Positions 17,627 to 27,800 of a stretch of 64,000 nucleotides of DNA are shown here, one piece after another; the first letter of the stretch is position 1; every line of letters starts with the position of its first letter. The stretch is taken from NCBI RefSeq assembly GCF_051903925.1, contig NZ_CP173678.1:1302001-1366000 (forward strand), given 5' to 3'. The notes under the pieces were generated by a model that saw only the letters and a program-made list of their open reading frames with translations, did not search any database and was not told where the DNA came from. The position numbers and the translations under genes are program-made. Source of the stretch: G051903925 sp051903925 (GTDB lineage: Bacteria > Pseudomonadota > Alphaproteobacteria > Zavarziniales > Zavarziniaceae).

Positions 17627-18332
17627 CGTCTTCGTCACTCCCCTGCCTGCCTGGATTCCTGCCTCATCATTTCCGACAAGTCCAGGGTCATCGGGAATCG
17701 CATGCCGATCCGGCTCAGGGAATGCGCGAAAGTCTCTGCGCAAGGCCATTCATTGAGTGCATTCGTGGCAGACCAAAACCCCGATCAGAGGGGCGGGGGC
17801 CCAATTGCCGGGCCTGGCGCGATGCCGCCATGACGGGCGGTCGGATCTGAATCCAGTACTCAGTGGTCATGTGTTCGAAATAGATCTAAACAATAGTCTG
17901 TCACACTCAGTGACACTATTACGTATAGGAACAATTAGATATGTAATATCTCAAAAAGACTTTGAGTATCAATTCCTGTAGTTCGGCTTGCATGCAAATT
18001 AACCATGTGCAGACTTTGATTGTCGTTCTCTGAATCCGTCCCGGGCGGGGTTTGAAAGGCGCTTGTCCACACAGTGCGGGTATGCTGGTGATAAAATTCG
18101 ACTTGCATGTTCATCAAATTTTAGTAGCAATTGATGTCAGGCGGGTTCGTCCGCGTGTGTCCCGGTGGTACCGCGGTCGTCGCGCAGGGCATTCTCCGAC
18201 ACGGTCCGGGGGGATCCAGGGGGCGATGTGGCCAGGTTGCGGTCCACGACGTCTGAAGATGATCCCGGAAGTCATAAGTAACAATCCAGGCCAGGCGATG
18301 ACCATGGCCGGTTGCACATGGGGATTCTACAG
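17627..18332. promoter_or_regulatory. AT-rich divergent control region of the curli genes
   Basis: This 706-bp gap separates csgF (leftward) from the large curlin gene (rightward). It has no convincing gene. Its middle (about 17870-18140) is clearly richer in A and T than the surroundings, as is usual for a heavily regulated promoter region. It holds a long inverted repeat at 17892-17920, listed separately. Exact promoter elements are not assigned. The region after 18140 returns to high GC. Confidence 0.6.
17892..17920. promoter_or_regulatory. Inverted repeat, candidate operator in curli control region
   Basis: AATAGTCTGTCAC is followed by ACTCA and then GTGACACTATT. The right arm's reverse complement is AATAGTGTCAC, so the arms match fully except for a two-base CT insertion. 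The size and position suit a dimeric regulator (for instance a CsgD/LuxR-type protein) but no regulator gene is nearby. Confidence 0.45.
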
Positions 18333-19586
18333 ATGAACATCAAGCTTGCACTTGTGTCGCTTGCGGCGCTGAGCATCGCCATGGCCGGTCCGGCCTTCGC
18401 CGGCAGCGGGAACGAGGCCTATACCCTCCAGGATGGCAATTCCAACACCCTGGTCATCCAGCAGAGCGCGGGCCCCGGCAACAATCGCGTGGGCACCGCG
18501 ACCAACCCGATCCTGCAGCAGGGCAACTCGAACTCGTTCCAGGAGCAGCAGTTCACGGGCGGCGGCTTCAGCAAGGGCAACAACGTCATCGAGGAAGGTG
18601 CCCAGGTCGGCAACAACAACCAGTTCAGTTCCAGCTATTCGAACAATACCGGTTCGAACGTCATCGACAGCATGAAGCAGACCGGTAACCTGAACCGGGC
18701 GTCGGTCGGTCGTAACGGTTCTGCGGTGATCGGGTCCTATGTCGGTGACCTGCACCAGACCGGGAACAGCAACTTCCTGGCGATCACGCAGCAGAACGGC
18801 CCCAGCAACCGCGTCGAGCAGGCGCTGCAGATCGGAAGCAACAACGGCTGGACCGTGCAGCCCAGCAGCTTTACCGGCAGCGGTTACGGCACCTATATCG
18901 TCCAGAGCGGCAGTGGCAACAGGATTGCCCAGTCGTACATCGAAGGCAGCAACAACAACTCGTCGGGCGCGCGTCCTGCGCACCTGATCCGGCAGACCGG
19001 CAATGACAACGGCCAGACCGCGTCGATCGCCAGCACCCTGGGCTCGAACGGCAACGCCATCCAGGTCACCCAGAACGGTGATTCCAACAATTTCAATCTG
19101 CAGCAGGGCGTCACCACCGCCTCGACCCAGAACTTCATCACCCTGGTCCAGACGGGCGACGCCAACATGGCGACCGCGACGCAGGCCGGGAGCTTCAACC
19201 GCCTGAACGGCGCGCAGACCGGCGACAGCAACACGATCACCGCCCTCGTGACGGGTGACTCCAACGGCAGTGCCGCGTCGTTCACCAATGCCGGCGCGTC
19301 GGCCCTGGCTGGTGACAACAGCCTGGCCAGCGGCGACGTGATCCAGAACGGCCTGACCAACTCGGTCACCCTGTCCGTCGTCTCTTCCAACAACCAGTTC
19401 GCGTTCCTGCAGACCGGGGGCAATGGCAACCTGATCACCGCGACGGTGACGGGTGTCGGCAACAATCAGGTCGTCGGCGTCCAGGACGGTAACACCAACA
19501 CCGCGACGATCACCCAGGCCGGGGGCTCGAACGCCGCCGCCTTTGCCCAGATCGGCGACGGCAACTCGACCTCGATCAACCAGTAG
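18333..19586 (+). CDS. Large curlin-repeat protein (CsgA-like fibre subunit)
   Basis: A 417-residue secreted protein with a signal peptide ending AGPAFAG. Almost the whole mature part is built of Gln/Asn/Gly-rich strand-loop-strand units such as QDGNSNTLVIQQ, QTGNLNRASV, QTGNSNFLAITQQ, QNGDSNNFNLQQ, QTGDANMATATQ, QDGNTNTATITQ and QIGDGNSTSINQ, spaced about 20-25 residues. About 15 or more units can be counted, against five in E. coli CsgA. It should be exported by CsgG and self-assemble as amyloid at the cell surface. ATG 18333 has GGGGA upstream. A strong terminator hairpin follows. Confidence 0.88.
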   Translation: MNIKLALVSLAALSIAMAGPAFAGSGNEAYTLQDGNSNTLVIQQSAGPGNNRVGTATNPILQQGNSNSFQEQQFTGGGFSKGNNVIEEGAQVGNNNQFSSSYSNNTGSNVIDSMKQTGNLNRASVGRNGSAVIGSYVGDLHQTGNSNFLAITQQNGPSNRVEQALQIGSNNGWTVQPSSFTGSGYGTYIVQSGSGNRIAQSYIEGSNNNSSGARPAHLIRQTGNDNGQTASIASTLGSNGNAIQVTQNGDSNNFNLQQGVTTASTQNFITLVQTGDANMATATQAGSFNRLNGAQTGDSNTITALVTGDSNGSAASFTNAGASALAGDNSLASGDVIQNGLTNSVTLSVVSSNNQFAFLQTGGNGNLITATVTGVGNNQVVGVQDGNTNTATITQAGGSNAAAFAQIGDGNSTSINQ

Positions 19587-19635
19587 GACGACGATCGGGC
19601 CGGTCGGCGCTGCCGCCTGGCCCGTCGCACTGCGG

Positions 19636-19672
19636 GCGCCGCCCTCCGCACGGGGGGCGGCGCTTTCGTCTT
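19636..19672 (+). terminator. Factor-independent terminator after the large curlin gene
   Basis: GCGCCGCCC (19636-19644) pairs with GGGCGGCGC (19655-19663) around a 10-nt loop, followed by TTTCGTCTT. It lies 50 bp after the curlin stop codon. Confidence 0.8.
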
Positions 19673-19707
19673 GTGGGCCCTGCTCCGCCGCAGGAGCCGC
19701 CCTGACC

Positions 19708-20709
19708 TCAGCGGCGACCTTCCAGGACCGCGCGGGCGTTGCCGAACAGGTCCGGGATGCCCAGGGCCACGCGTTCCCACATCGGGTCGTGGCGCTGCCC
19801 CTTGCGGTGCAGGCGCACGTTCAGGCAGCCGATCGCGCCCATGCGGAAGCCGGCCAGGGCCCGGAACCAGGGGATGGCCGGGAAGCGGCGGCGCATGCGG
19901 TCCTCGTACAGGGCGACGATCTCGGCCGGCTCCAGGGGCGGAAGCCAGTGCGGGCCATCGGTCCAGGCCGTGCGGTCGGTCATCATCAGCATCCAGCCGA
20001 CATCCAGCAGCTGGCTGCCGATCCCGGCCAGTTCCCAGTCGATCACGCCGGTCAGCACGCCGTCGCGATAGAGGATGTTGCCGGGCTGGTAGTCGCCATG
20101 GAACAGGCCCACGGGATTGTCGGCCGGTGCCGGGACCGCCTTCAGCAGCAGCTGCTCCACCGCCTCCGCCGCCTCGATCCAGGCGGGTTCGGGCGCCTTG
20201 AGATAGATCGGGCGCCAGCGCGTCACCTGCTCCAGCAGGTCCTGCGGTTGCTGCCAGCCGGGCAGGTGGCGTTGCCAGTCGAAGCTGTGGATGCCCGGCA
20301 GCGCCTGCGCCGCCTGGCCCCAGGCCGCGTGCGAGAACGCCGCCGTGCGGGGCAGCGAGGGATGCGGGTCCCACATCTGGTAGGTGATGCCCGGCAGGCG
20401 GTCCATCACCACATAGGGCACGCCGAACCAGGCCTCGTCCTCGCCCGCGAAGGGGACGGCCGGCGCGGGCAGGCCTTGCGCGTGCAGCGCGCGGAGCAGC
20501 GGTGCCTGGCGATAGACATCCGTGTTGCCGGAGCGCCGCACGCCCTGCGGCGCCAGCTTCAGGACATGACTTCGTGTGTCCGGGCCGTCCGCCACATCGA
20601 ACAGGAAGGTCAGGCCAGCATGGCCGTCCGCCTCCTCAAGCGCCGTCACGCGGGCCTGCGCCCCCAGGTGCGCGCGCACGAAACGGTCCAGCTGCTGTTC
20701 AAGCTCCAC
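19708..20709 (-). CDS. Aminoglycoside phosphotransferase (APH)-fold kinase family protein
   Basis: A 333-residue protein with the kinase-like APH/choline kinase fold. The catalytic loop HGDYQPGNILY starts at His204 with Asp206 as base, and the metal-binding GVIDWELAGIG follows about 20 residues later. The N-terminal lobe contains HVLKLAP with the ATP-binding Lys. Family members of this branch are often linked with acyl-CoA metabolism, and the divergent neighbour is a dienoyl-CoA reductase, but the substrate is unknown. An antibiotic-resistance role is not implied. Length is normal. Confidence 0.85.
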   Translation of the reverse strand: MELEQQLDRFVRAHLGAQARVTALEEADGHAGLTFLFDVADGPDTRSHVLKLAPQGVRRSGNTDVYRQAPLLRALHAQGLPAPAVPFAGEDEAWFGVPYVVMDRLPGITYQMWDPHPSLPRTAAFSHAAWGQAAQALPGIHSFDWQRHLPGWQQPQDLLEQVTRWRPIYLKAPEPAWIEAAEAVEQLLLKAVPAPADNPVGLFHGDYQPGNILYRDGVLTGVIDWELAGIGSQLLDVGWMLMMTDRTAWTDGPHWLPPLEPAEIVALYEDRMRRRFPAIPWFRALAGFRMGAIGCLNVRLHRKGQRHDPMWERVALGIPDLFGNARAVLEGRR

Positions 20710-20963
20710 GGCCGGTTCCTCCCCAGGACCATGCGGCCCGGCGGCGGGTTGGGCCCCGTCCTCCCTGGACCGTCCCGAAGCGTGCCATCGGGCAAGTGAA
20801 CGAGCAATAACAAGTGAAAGCCGGTTCGGTTTTCACGGAATGTCTTGTGCGCAACTTGATCGCAGGCGGCCGGTACCGGCATCAGACGGCTTTACCCAGG
20901 GCGCAAGGAGGGACATACGTTCAGGCGAAACGCTGCACCAACGCGACACCGGGAAGAAACAGC

Positions 20964-22997
20964 ATGAACGCCCTTCAGAAGTACCCGCACATGTTCGCGC
21001 CCCTGGACCTGGGATTCACGCGCCTGAAGAACCGGGTCCTGATGGGGTCGATGCATACGGGGCTTGAGGACATGCCCGATCCGGGGCCGAAGCTGGCGGC
21101 CTATTTCGCGGAACGCGCGCGCGGCGGCGTCGGCATGATCATCACCGGCGGCGTCTATCCCAATGCCGAGGGCGGCGGCGGTTCGGGCAAGCTGTCGGAG
21201 CCGGACGAGGTGCCGACCCATCGCATGGTGACGGACGCCGTGCACGCTGCCGACCCGGAGGTGAAGATCTGCATGCAGATCCTGCACGCGGGCTCGCTGG
21301 CCGGCACGCCCAAGTGCGTGGCGCCGTCGCCGATCCGGGCGCGGATCGGCCGTTTCGTGCCGAACGAGCTGGACGAGGCGGGGATCGAGAAGCAGATCGC
21401 CGACTTTGCCAATTGCGCCGTCCTGGCGAAGGACGCGGGTTATGACGGGGTGGAGATCATCGGCTCGGCCGGGTACCTGATCTCGACCTTCCTGGTCGAG
21501 CGCACGAACCAGCGCACCGACCGCTGGGGCGGGTCGTGGGAAAACCGCATGCGTTTCCCGCTGGAGATCGTGAAGCGGACGCGCGCCGCGGTGGGCGACG
21601 ACTTCATCCTGATCTTCCGCATCTCGGCCATGGACATGCTGGAAGGCGGCCTGGCCTGGGACGAGGTGCTGTCCCTGGCGCTCGCCCTGGAAGAGGCCGG
21701 CGTCAACATCATCAGCACGCACTTCTGCTGGCACGAGGCGTTCGTGCCGACCATCGCCACGATGGTGCCGCGCGCGGCCTTCACGCAGGTGACGGGGCGC
21801 CTGAAGAAGCACCTGAAGATTCCGATGATCACCTCCAACCGCATCAACATGCCGGCGACGGTGGAGGAGGTGCTGGCAAGGGGCGATGCCGACATCGTCT
21901 CCATGGCGCGGCCGATGCTCGCCGACCCCGACCTGGTCAACAAGACGCTGGCCGGGCGCGAGGACGAGATCAACACCTGCATCGGCTGCAACCAGGCCTG
22001 TCTCGACCACACGTTCACGGGACAGCTGACCACCTGCCTGGTCAATCCGCGCGCCTGCCGTGAGACCGAGATCGTGATCGCCCCGGCCCCTGCGAAAAAG
22101 CGCATCGCCGTGGTTGGCGCCGGACCTGCGGGCCTGGCCTATGCCACGACGGCCGCCGAGCGAGGCCATGCCGTCACCCTGTTCGATGCGGGCGACGAGA
22201 TCGGCGGCCAGTTCAACCTGGCCAAGCGCATCCCCGGCAAGGAGGAGTTCTACGAGACGCTGCGCTACTACCGCGTGATGATCGACAAGCTGGGCATCAC
22301 CCTGCGGCTGGGCACCCGGGTCGACGCGGCGGGCCTGAAGGCGGACGGCTTCGACGAGGTGATCGTGGCGACCGGCATCACGCCGCGCACGCCCGCCATC
22401 CCCGGGATCGACCACCCCAAGGCGGTCAGCTACATCGACGCGATCCTGGGCCGGCGCGAGGTCGGGCGCACGGTCGCGATCATGGGCGCGGGCGGCATCG
22501 GCTTCGACGTGGCGGAACTCATCACCCATGCGGGTACGTCGTCGGCACTCGACGTTGACGTGTTTGCGCGGGAATGGGGCATCGACTTCAAGAACCATCC
22601 GCGTGGCGGCGTCACCGGCGTGGTGCCGCAGGTCGAGACATCGGGGCGGGAGGTCACCCTGCTCCAGCGCAAGGCCAGTGCGGTCGGCAAGAACCTGGGC
22701 CGCACCACCGGCTGGACCCACCGCATCGCCCTGCAGCGCAAGGGCGTCAGAATGATGAACGGTGTCGAGTATCTGAAGATCGACGACGCGGGCCTGCACA
22801 CCCTGGTCAATGGCGAGCCGGTCCTGTTCGCGGTCGACACGGTCATCATCTGCGCCGGGCAGGAGCCGGCACGCGGCCTCTATGACGAGCTGGTCGCCCT
22901 GGGGGTCAAGGCCAGCCTGGTCGGCGGCGCCTATGAGGCGGCGGAACTGGACGCCAAGCGTGCAATCAACCAGGCCACCCTCCTCGCCGCGGCCTAG
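20964..22997 (+). CDS. fadH: NADPH-dependent 2,4-dienoyl-CoA reductase (FadH family)
   Basis: A 677-residue iron-sulfur flavoprotein. The N-terminal old-yellow-enzyme TIM barrel (about 1-340) is followed by the 4Fe-4S cluster Cys339-x2-Cys342-x3-Cys346-x11-Cys358, then an FAD/NADPH-binding half beginning KRIAVVGAGPAGLAY and a second nucleotide site AIMGAGGIGFD. This is the full FadH layout, reducing 2,4-dienoyl-CoA in beta-oxidation of unsaturated acids. Related trimethylamine dehydrogenase-like enzymes share the layout. ATG 20964 has GGGAAG about seven bases upstream; longer in-frame starts at 20814 are not supported. Confidence 0.88.
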   Translation: MNALQKYPHMFAPLDLGFTRLKNRVLMGSMHTGLEDMPDPGPKLAAYFAERARGGVGMIITGGVYPNAEGGGGSGKLSEPDEVPTHRMVTDAVHAADPEVKICMQILHAGSLAGTPKCVAPSPIRARIGRFVPNELDEAGIEKQIADFANCAVLAKDAGYDGVEIIGSAGYLISTFLVERTNQRTDRWGGSWENRMRFPLEIVKRTRAAVGDDFILIFRISAMDMLEGGLAWDEVLSLALALEEAGVNIISTHFCWHEAFVPTIATMVPRAAFTQVTGRLKKHLKIPMITSNRINMPATVEEVLARGDADIVSMARPMLADPDLVNKTLAGREDEINTCIGCNQACLDHTFTGQLTTCLVNPRACRETEIVIAPAPAKKRIAVVGAGPAGLAYATTAAERGHAVTLFDAGDEIGGQFNLAKRIPGKEEFYETLRYYRVMIDKLGITLRLGTRVDAAGLKADGFDEVIVATGITPRTPAIPGIDHPKAVSYIDAILGRREVGRTVAIMGAGGIGFDVAELITHAGTSSALDVDVFAREWGIDFKNHPRGGVTGVVPQVETSGREVTLLQRKASAVGKNLGRTTGWTHRIALQRKGVRMMNGVEYLKIDDAGLHTLVNGEPVLFAVDTVIICAGQEPARGLYDELVALGVKASLVGGAYEAAELDAKRAINQATLLAAA

Positions 22998-23007
22998 GTG
23001 CTGTTTC

Positions 23008-23153
23008 TCCCTCCCCCGTTGCGTAGCAAGGGGGGAGGGTAGGGTGGGGGCGGTATCCTGCGGATTGGGGGCGCAGCGGCGGTTCAGAACGCGCTTCCTG
23101 CCCTCACCCCCCACCCTCTCCCATCCCTGCGGGACGGGAGAGGGGGTGAGGGC
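23008..23153. repeat. Nested GC-rich intergenic palindromes
   Basis: CTCCCTCCCCC pairs with GGGGGAGGG around GTTGCGTAGCAAG, and about 50 bp later ACCCTCTCCCATCCC pairs with GGGACGGGAGAGGG. The two hairpins are also mirror-related (GTAGGGTGGGGG against CCCTCACCCCCCACCCTC). It is a REP-like element, similar in its first arm to the one at 5311. No gene lies within. Confidence 0.7.
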
Positions 23154-23170
23154 GACGCCTACAAATCTCT

Positions 23171-23230
23171 GAGTGAAAACAACGGCGTCATAGCGAGGAG
23201 CCGGCCATCCCGCCGGCGCCTCCAGCGCGT
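23171..23230. repeat. Partial copy of the 7380-7493 palindrome family
   Basis: ACAACGGCGTCATAGCGAGGAGCCGGC followed by CCGCCGGCGCCTCC resembles one arm of the inverted repeat at 7380-7493 (CAACG, CGTCAT, GAGGAG, then a GCCGGC hairpin). Only one arm is present. Confidence 0.5.
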
Positions 23231-23239
23231 CGGCTCAGC

Positions 23240-23869
23240 TCAGCCCTCGACCGGGATCATGGGCGCCATCGCCTGGTCGGTTGCGCGGGTGCTGCTGGCA
23301 AGGCCGGCCGCGACGCCCGCCCGGTCGGCGGCGTTGCGGTTCTGGCTCAACTTGCGCTTGCCCGCCAGGCTTGCGATCGGCAGGCGCAGGCCCACGATCG
23401 CGCGGAGCTGCCCGTCGATGAACGCCTCTGGCGCGTCCCTGACGGCCCAAGGCTCTGCCCGCTCGGCCTCATGCCAATCGGTCAGGCGGTTGACCACGGC
23501 CAGCAGCCGGGCCGGATCGTCGAAGAATTCGATTTCGCCGCTGGCCTGGACGGTGACGTAGTTCCAGGTCGGCACGACGGCGCCCGTCTCGCGCTTGGTC
23601 TGGTACCACCCGGGCGAGACATAGGCGTCCGGCCCCATGAACAGCGCCAGCGCATGCCCCAGGACGGGGATGCGCCATTGTGGGTTGGCCCGTGCGACAT
23701 GGCCATAGAGCGTCCCGTGCTCGCCCTCGTCTGCATCCAGGAACAGCGGCAGCGGCGTCGCGACCGGTCCATCCGGCGTGGCGGTCACCAGCGTGGCGAG
23801 GCGGGCCGCGCGGATCGTGGCATGCAGGCTGGCGCGGTCCTCGTCGCGGAAGGCGGCAGGCGTGTACAT
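23240..23869 (-). CDS. PaiB-like FMN-binding protein
   Basis: A 209-residue split-barrel flavin-binding protein of the PaiB family (once called negative transcriptional regulators). It opens MYTPAAFRDED, the typical start, with AARLATLVTA and then HGTLYGHVARANPQW and SPGWYQTK in family order; the end PIASLAGKRKLSQNR is the family's conserved C-terminal block. ATG 23869 is the natural start. Possible roles are flavin/haem-related oxidoreductase or regulator; the sequence does not decide. It is divergent from an SDR gene, with 199 bp between starts. Confidence 0.88.
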   Translation of the reverse strand: MYTPAAFRDEDRASLHATIRAARLATLVTATPDGPVATPLPLFLDADEGEHGTLYGHVARANPQWRIPVLGHALALFMGPDAYVSPGWYQTKRETGAVVPTWNYVTVQASGEIEFFDDPARLLAVVNRLTDWHEAERAEPWAVRDAPEAFIDGQLRAIVGLRLPIASLAGKRKLSQNRNAADRAGVAAGLASSTRATDQAMAPMIPVEG

Positions 23870-24068
23870 CGGTGCGGTCGTCTCCGGGCGCAACTGCCGG
23901 AAGAATGGCATGCCGCGCGACGGCCAGCGCCGCGACGTGGCGCTGCGGGCCCGGCTGCGGTTCCGCCACCTCTCCCCATGAGTCGCCCCTGGCGCCACGC
24001 CCGCGCCGGTATATGGTGCCGCACGCGTCGAGCCCTGTGCCGACGCCCATGAACAGGGAGGATACGCC

Positions 24069-24809
24069 GTGGACAATCTTTTCAGCCTGGAGGGGAAGGT
24101 CGCCCTCGTCACCGGTGGGTCGCGCGGGCTGGGGCGCGAGATGTGCCTGGCCTTTGCCAAGGCGGGGGCGGACATCATCGTGGCCAGCCGCAAGCTGGAT
24201 GCCTGCCAGGCGGTGGCCGAGGAAGTCCGCGCCCTGGGCCGCCGGGGCGAGGCGATCCAGGTCAATGCCAGCAACTGGGACGACATGGACCGCCTGGCGG
24301 AGGCCGCCTACTACGCCTTTGGCCGGGTCGACATCCTGGTCAACAATGCCGGCATGTCGCCGGCCATCCCCTCGCATGACGTCAGCGAGCAATGGTTCGA
24401 CAAGATCGTCTCGCTGAACTTCAAGGGCCCCTTCCGCCTGGCGGCCAATATCGCCAAGCGCATGAAGGATGGCGATGGCGGCGTCATCATCAACACGTCC
24501 TCGACCGGCGCTCTCGTCCCCCTGCCGGCTGTCGTGCCGTACTCGGGCGCCAAGGCGGCGCTGAACGCGATGACCGTGTCGCTGGCGCGCGAATACGGGC
24601 CCAAGGTGCGCGTCAATGCGATCTCTGCCGGGCCGTTCCTGACCGACATTTCCAAGGCCTGGACCGAGGAAGCGCGCGAGACGGCCAGCAACTCGCTGCG
24701 CCGCCCCGGCCGGCCGGAGGAGATCGTGACGACCGCGCTCTACCTGGCCAGCCCCGCGTCCAGCTTCACGACGGGGGCCATCATCCGCTGCGACGGCGGC
24801 CAAAGCTGA
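24069..24809 (+). CDS. SDR-family NAD(P)-dependent oxidoreductase
   Basis: A 246-residue classical short-chain dehydrogenase. The Rossmann motif TGGSRGLG (residues 15-22), NNAG near 90, a catalytic Ser in NTSSTG, and Tyr158-xxx-Lys162 in PYSGAKAAL are all present, and the protein ends in the usual CDGGQ. The start is GTG 24069 with AGGGAGG about eight bases upstream. The substrate is unknown; relatives include 3-oxoacyl and 2-deoxygluconate-type reductases. It converges on the RND permease gene with only 24 bp between stops. Confidence 0.9.
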   Translation: MDNLFSLEGKVALVTGGSRGLGREMCLAFAKAGADIIVASRKLDACQAVAEEVRALGRRGEAIQVNASNWDDMDRLAEAAYYAFGRVDILVNNAGMSPAIPSHDVSEQWFDKIVSLNFKGPFRLAANIAKRMKDGDGGVIINTSSTGALVPLPAVVPYSGAKAALNAMTVSLAREYGPKVRVNAISAGPFLTDISKAWTEEARETASNSLRRPGRPEEIVTTALYLASPASSFTTGAIIRCDGGQS

Positions 24810-24833
24810 GCCGCCGCCGGCCCGGCGGTCCGC

Positions 24834-27800
24834 CTATTCGGCGGGCGCCGGGCTGAGCCGGCCGAACAGGCGACGCCGCGGGCGCGCCACCTCTCCCGGC
24901 AGGGGCACGCGGAACCACAGGGCATAGAGCGCCGGCAGGACCAGCAGGGTCAGCGCCGTGCCGACCAGCACTCCGCCGATCAGGGTATAGGCCAGCGGCC
25001 CCCAGAAAACCGACAGCGTCAGCGGCACGAAGGCAAAGGCCGCGGCCAGGGCCGTCAGGATCACGGGCCGCGCCCGGCGAACCGTCGATTCCACGATCGC
25101 GTCATAGGGGCTGAGGCCGGCCTGCTGGTCATGGTGGATCTGGTCGACCAGGATCAGCGTGTTCCGCATGATGATTCCGGCCAGGCCGATCAGGCCCAGG
25201 ATCGCGTTGAAGCCAAAGGCCTGGTCGAAGGCCAGCAGCGTCGGCACCGTGCCGATCAGGCCCAGCGGCGCGGTCAGGAAGACCATGAACATGGTCGAGA
25301 AGCTGCGCACCTGGAACATGATCACCAGCAGCATCAGGATGATCATCACCGGGAAGACCTTGACCAGGGCGACATTGGCCTTGCCCGCTTCCTCCACCGT
25401 GCCGCCCACGTCGATCCGCATGTCGGCGGGCAGGCTGGCGCGCAGCGGCTCCAGCAGCGGCAGCACCGCCGCGGTGGCGTCGGGCGGCTGCACCCCCGGC
25501 TGCACGTCGGCGCGCACGGCGATGTAGAGCTCGCGGTTGCGCCGGACCAGGACCGGCTCCTCGCTGTCCGGGACCAGGCGGGCGACCTGCGACAGCGGGA
25601 TGCTCTGGCCCGCCGCGTTGGTCAGGGTCAGGTCCTCGATCCGGCTGAGGTCGCGGCGCTCCGCCCCGGCTGCGCGCATGACGACATCGACGGTGCGGAT
25701 ATCCTCGCGCATCTGGGTGACCGTGATCCCCTTCAGCAGCGCCTGGAGCTGGGTCGCGGCGTCCGCCGGCGTCAGGCCGATCAGGCGCAGGCGCACGGGG
25801 TCGAAGGCCAGGCGCATGGTGGCGACCCGCTCGCCCCAGGACAGGTTGACGTCGCGCAGCAGGGGGGACGCCTCCAGCGCCTGCCGCGCCTCGGCCGCGG
25901 CGCGACGCACCGCGTTGAGATCGCTGCCGACGATGCGGAAGGTGACGGGGAAGGCGACGGGCGGTCCGAACAGCAGGGACGTCACCCGCACCCGTGCCTC
26001 CGGGAACGCGCCGTCCGTTACCCATTGCCGAATCTTCGCGGTCAGGGCATGGCGCGCCGCGGCGTCCGGGGTCTGGATCACCAGCTTGGCGAAGGCGGGG
26101 TTGGGCAGTTCCGGGTTCAGGGAGAAGAAGAAGCGCGGCGCACCCTGGCCGATGAAGCTGGCGATGTTGACGCTCTCCGGCTCCGCCCGCAGCCGCTGCT
26201 CGAGCCGCTCGACCAGCGCCTCGGTATTCCGGATGGCGGAGCCCTGGGGCAGGTTCACCTCGACCAGGACTTCGGGCCGGTCGCTGTCGGGGAAGAACTG
26301 CTTCTTGACGATGCCCATGCCGATCACGGCGCCGACGAACAGCAGGAGCGTCACCCCGACCGCCAGCTTGCGATGCCGCACGCTGGCCCGCACCAAGCGG
26401 CGCAGGCGCTGATAGGCGGGGGTGGCATAGATCGCATCGTGCCCGCCCGCCACGGGCTTGATCGCCGGCAGCATCTTCACGCCCAGATAGGGCGTGAAAT
26501 AGACCGCGACGAACCACGACACGACCAGGGCAAAGGCGACGATCCAGAAGATGTTGCCGGCATACTCGCCGGCACTGGAATTGGCGAAGCCGACCGGCAG
26601 GAAGCCGATCACGGTGACCAGCGTGCCGGTCAGCATGGGGGCCGCGGTCGAGGTCCAGGCAAAGGTGGCGGCGGCCACGCGGTCCAGCCCTTCCTCCATC
26701 TTCACCACCATCATCTCGATCGCGATGATGGCGTCGTCGACCAGCAGGCCCAGCGACAGGATCAGCGCGCCCAGCGTGATGCGGTCGAAGTCGCGCCCGG
26801 TCATCAGCATGACCAGGAACACCGCCGACAGCGTCAGCGGCACCGCCAGGGCCACGACCAGGCCGACGCGGAAGCCCAAGGCCAGGAAGCTGATGACCAT
26901 CACGACCGACAGGGCCACGACGAACTTCAGCATGAACTCGCCATAGGCGTTCTCGATGTTGCGCGCCTGGTCCGACACCTTGTGGAACTCAAGGCCCAGC
27001 GGCAGGTCGGCATGGATCGCCGCTTCCTGCTGGTTCAGGGCCTGGTCCAGGGTCAGGCCGTTCCAGCGCGGCTGCATCACCACGCCCAGCATGATCGTGG
27101 GCTCGCCCTGGTTGCGGATCAGGAAGCTGGGCGGATCCTCGTAGCCGCGGCGCACCTCGGTCACGTCGCCCAATGTCAGCGAGCGCCCGTCCCCCGCCGC
27201 GATCGGCGTCGCGCGGATCGCCTCGACCCCGTCGAACGCGCCGTCGACCCGGACATAGACGCGCGGTCCGCCCGTCTCGGCCGAACCGGCACTCGTCACG
27301 GCGTTCTGCTTCTGCAGCGCGTCGACGATCTGCTGGGCCGAGACGCCCAGCGTCGCCAGCCGCTCGTGGTCGAACTCGACATAGATGCGGCCCGGCTGTT
27401 CGCCCAGGATGCGCACCTTCTGCACGCCTTCGGTCCGCAGCAGGCGCGAGCGGATCGCCTCGGCCTGGCGCGCCAGCTCGCGCGGCGGCATGCCGCGCGC
27501 CGTCAGGGCATAGAGCGCGAAATAGGCGTCCGAATATTCGTCGTTGAAGAACGGGCCCAGCACGCCGCGCGGCAGGTTTGGCGCCTCGTCCCCCAGCATC
27601 TTCCGCACCTGGTAGAACTGGCCCGCCACTTCGGTCGGCGGGGTGAAGTCGCGCAGCAGCACCGTCATCAGGACCTGGCCCGGTCTGGAATCGGTCTCGA
27701 CCCGATCGAAATAGGCCAGTTCCTGAAGCCGCTTCTCCAGTCGGTCGGCCACCTGCTCCTGCATTTCCGCGGCGGTGGCGCCGGGCCAGGCCGCGGCCAC

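Noticed and set aside
19708..20709. Antibiotic resistance phosphotransferase
   Set aside because: Only the fold and catalytic loop are shared with aminoglycoside kinases; chromosomal place beside fatty-acid metabolism and general wording suggest a metabolic kinase.
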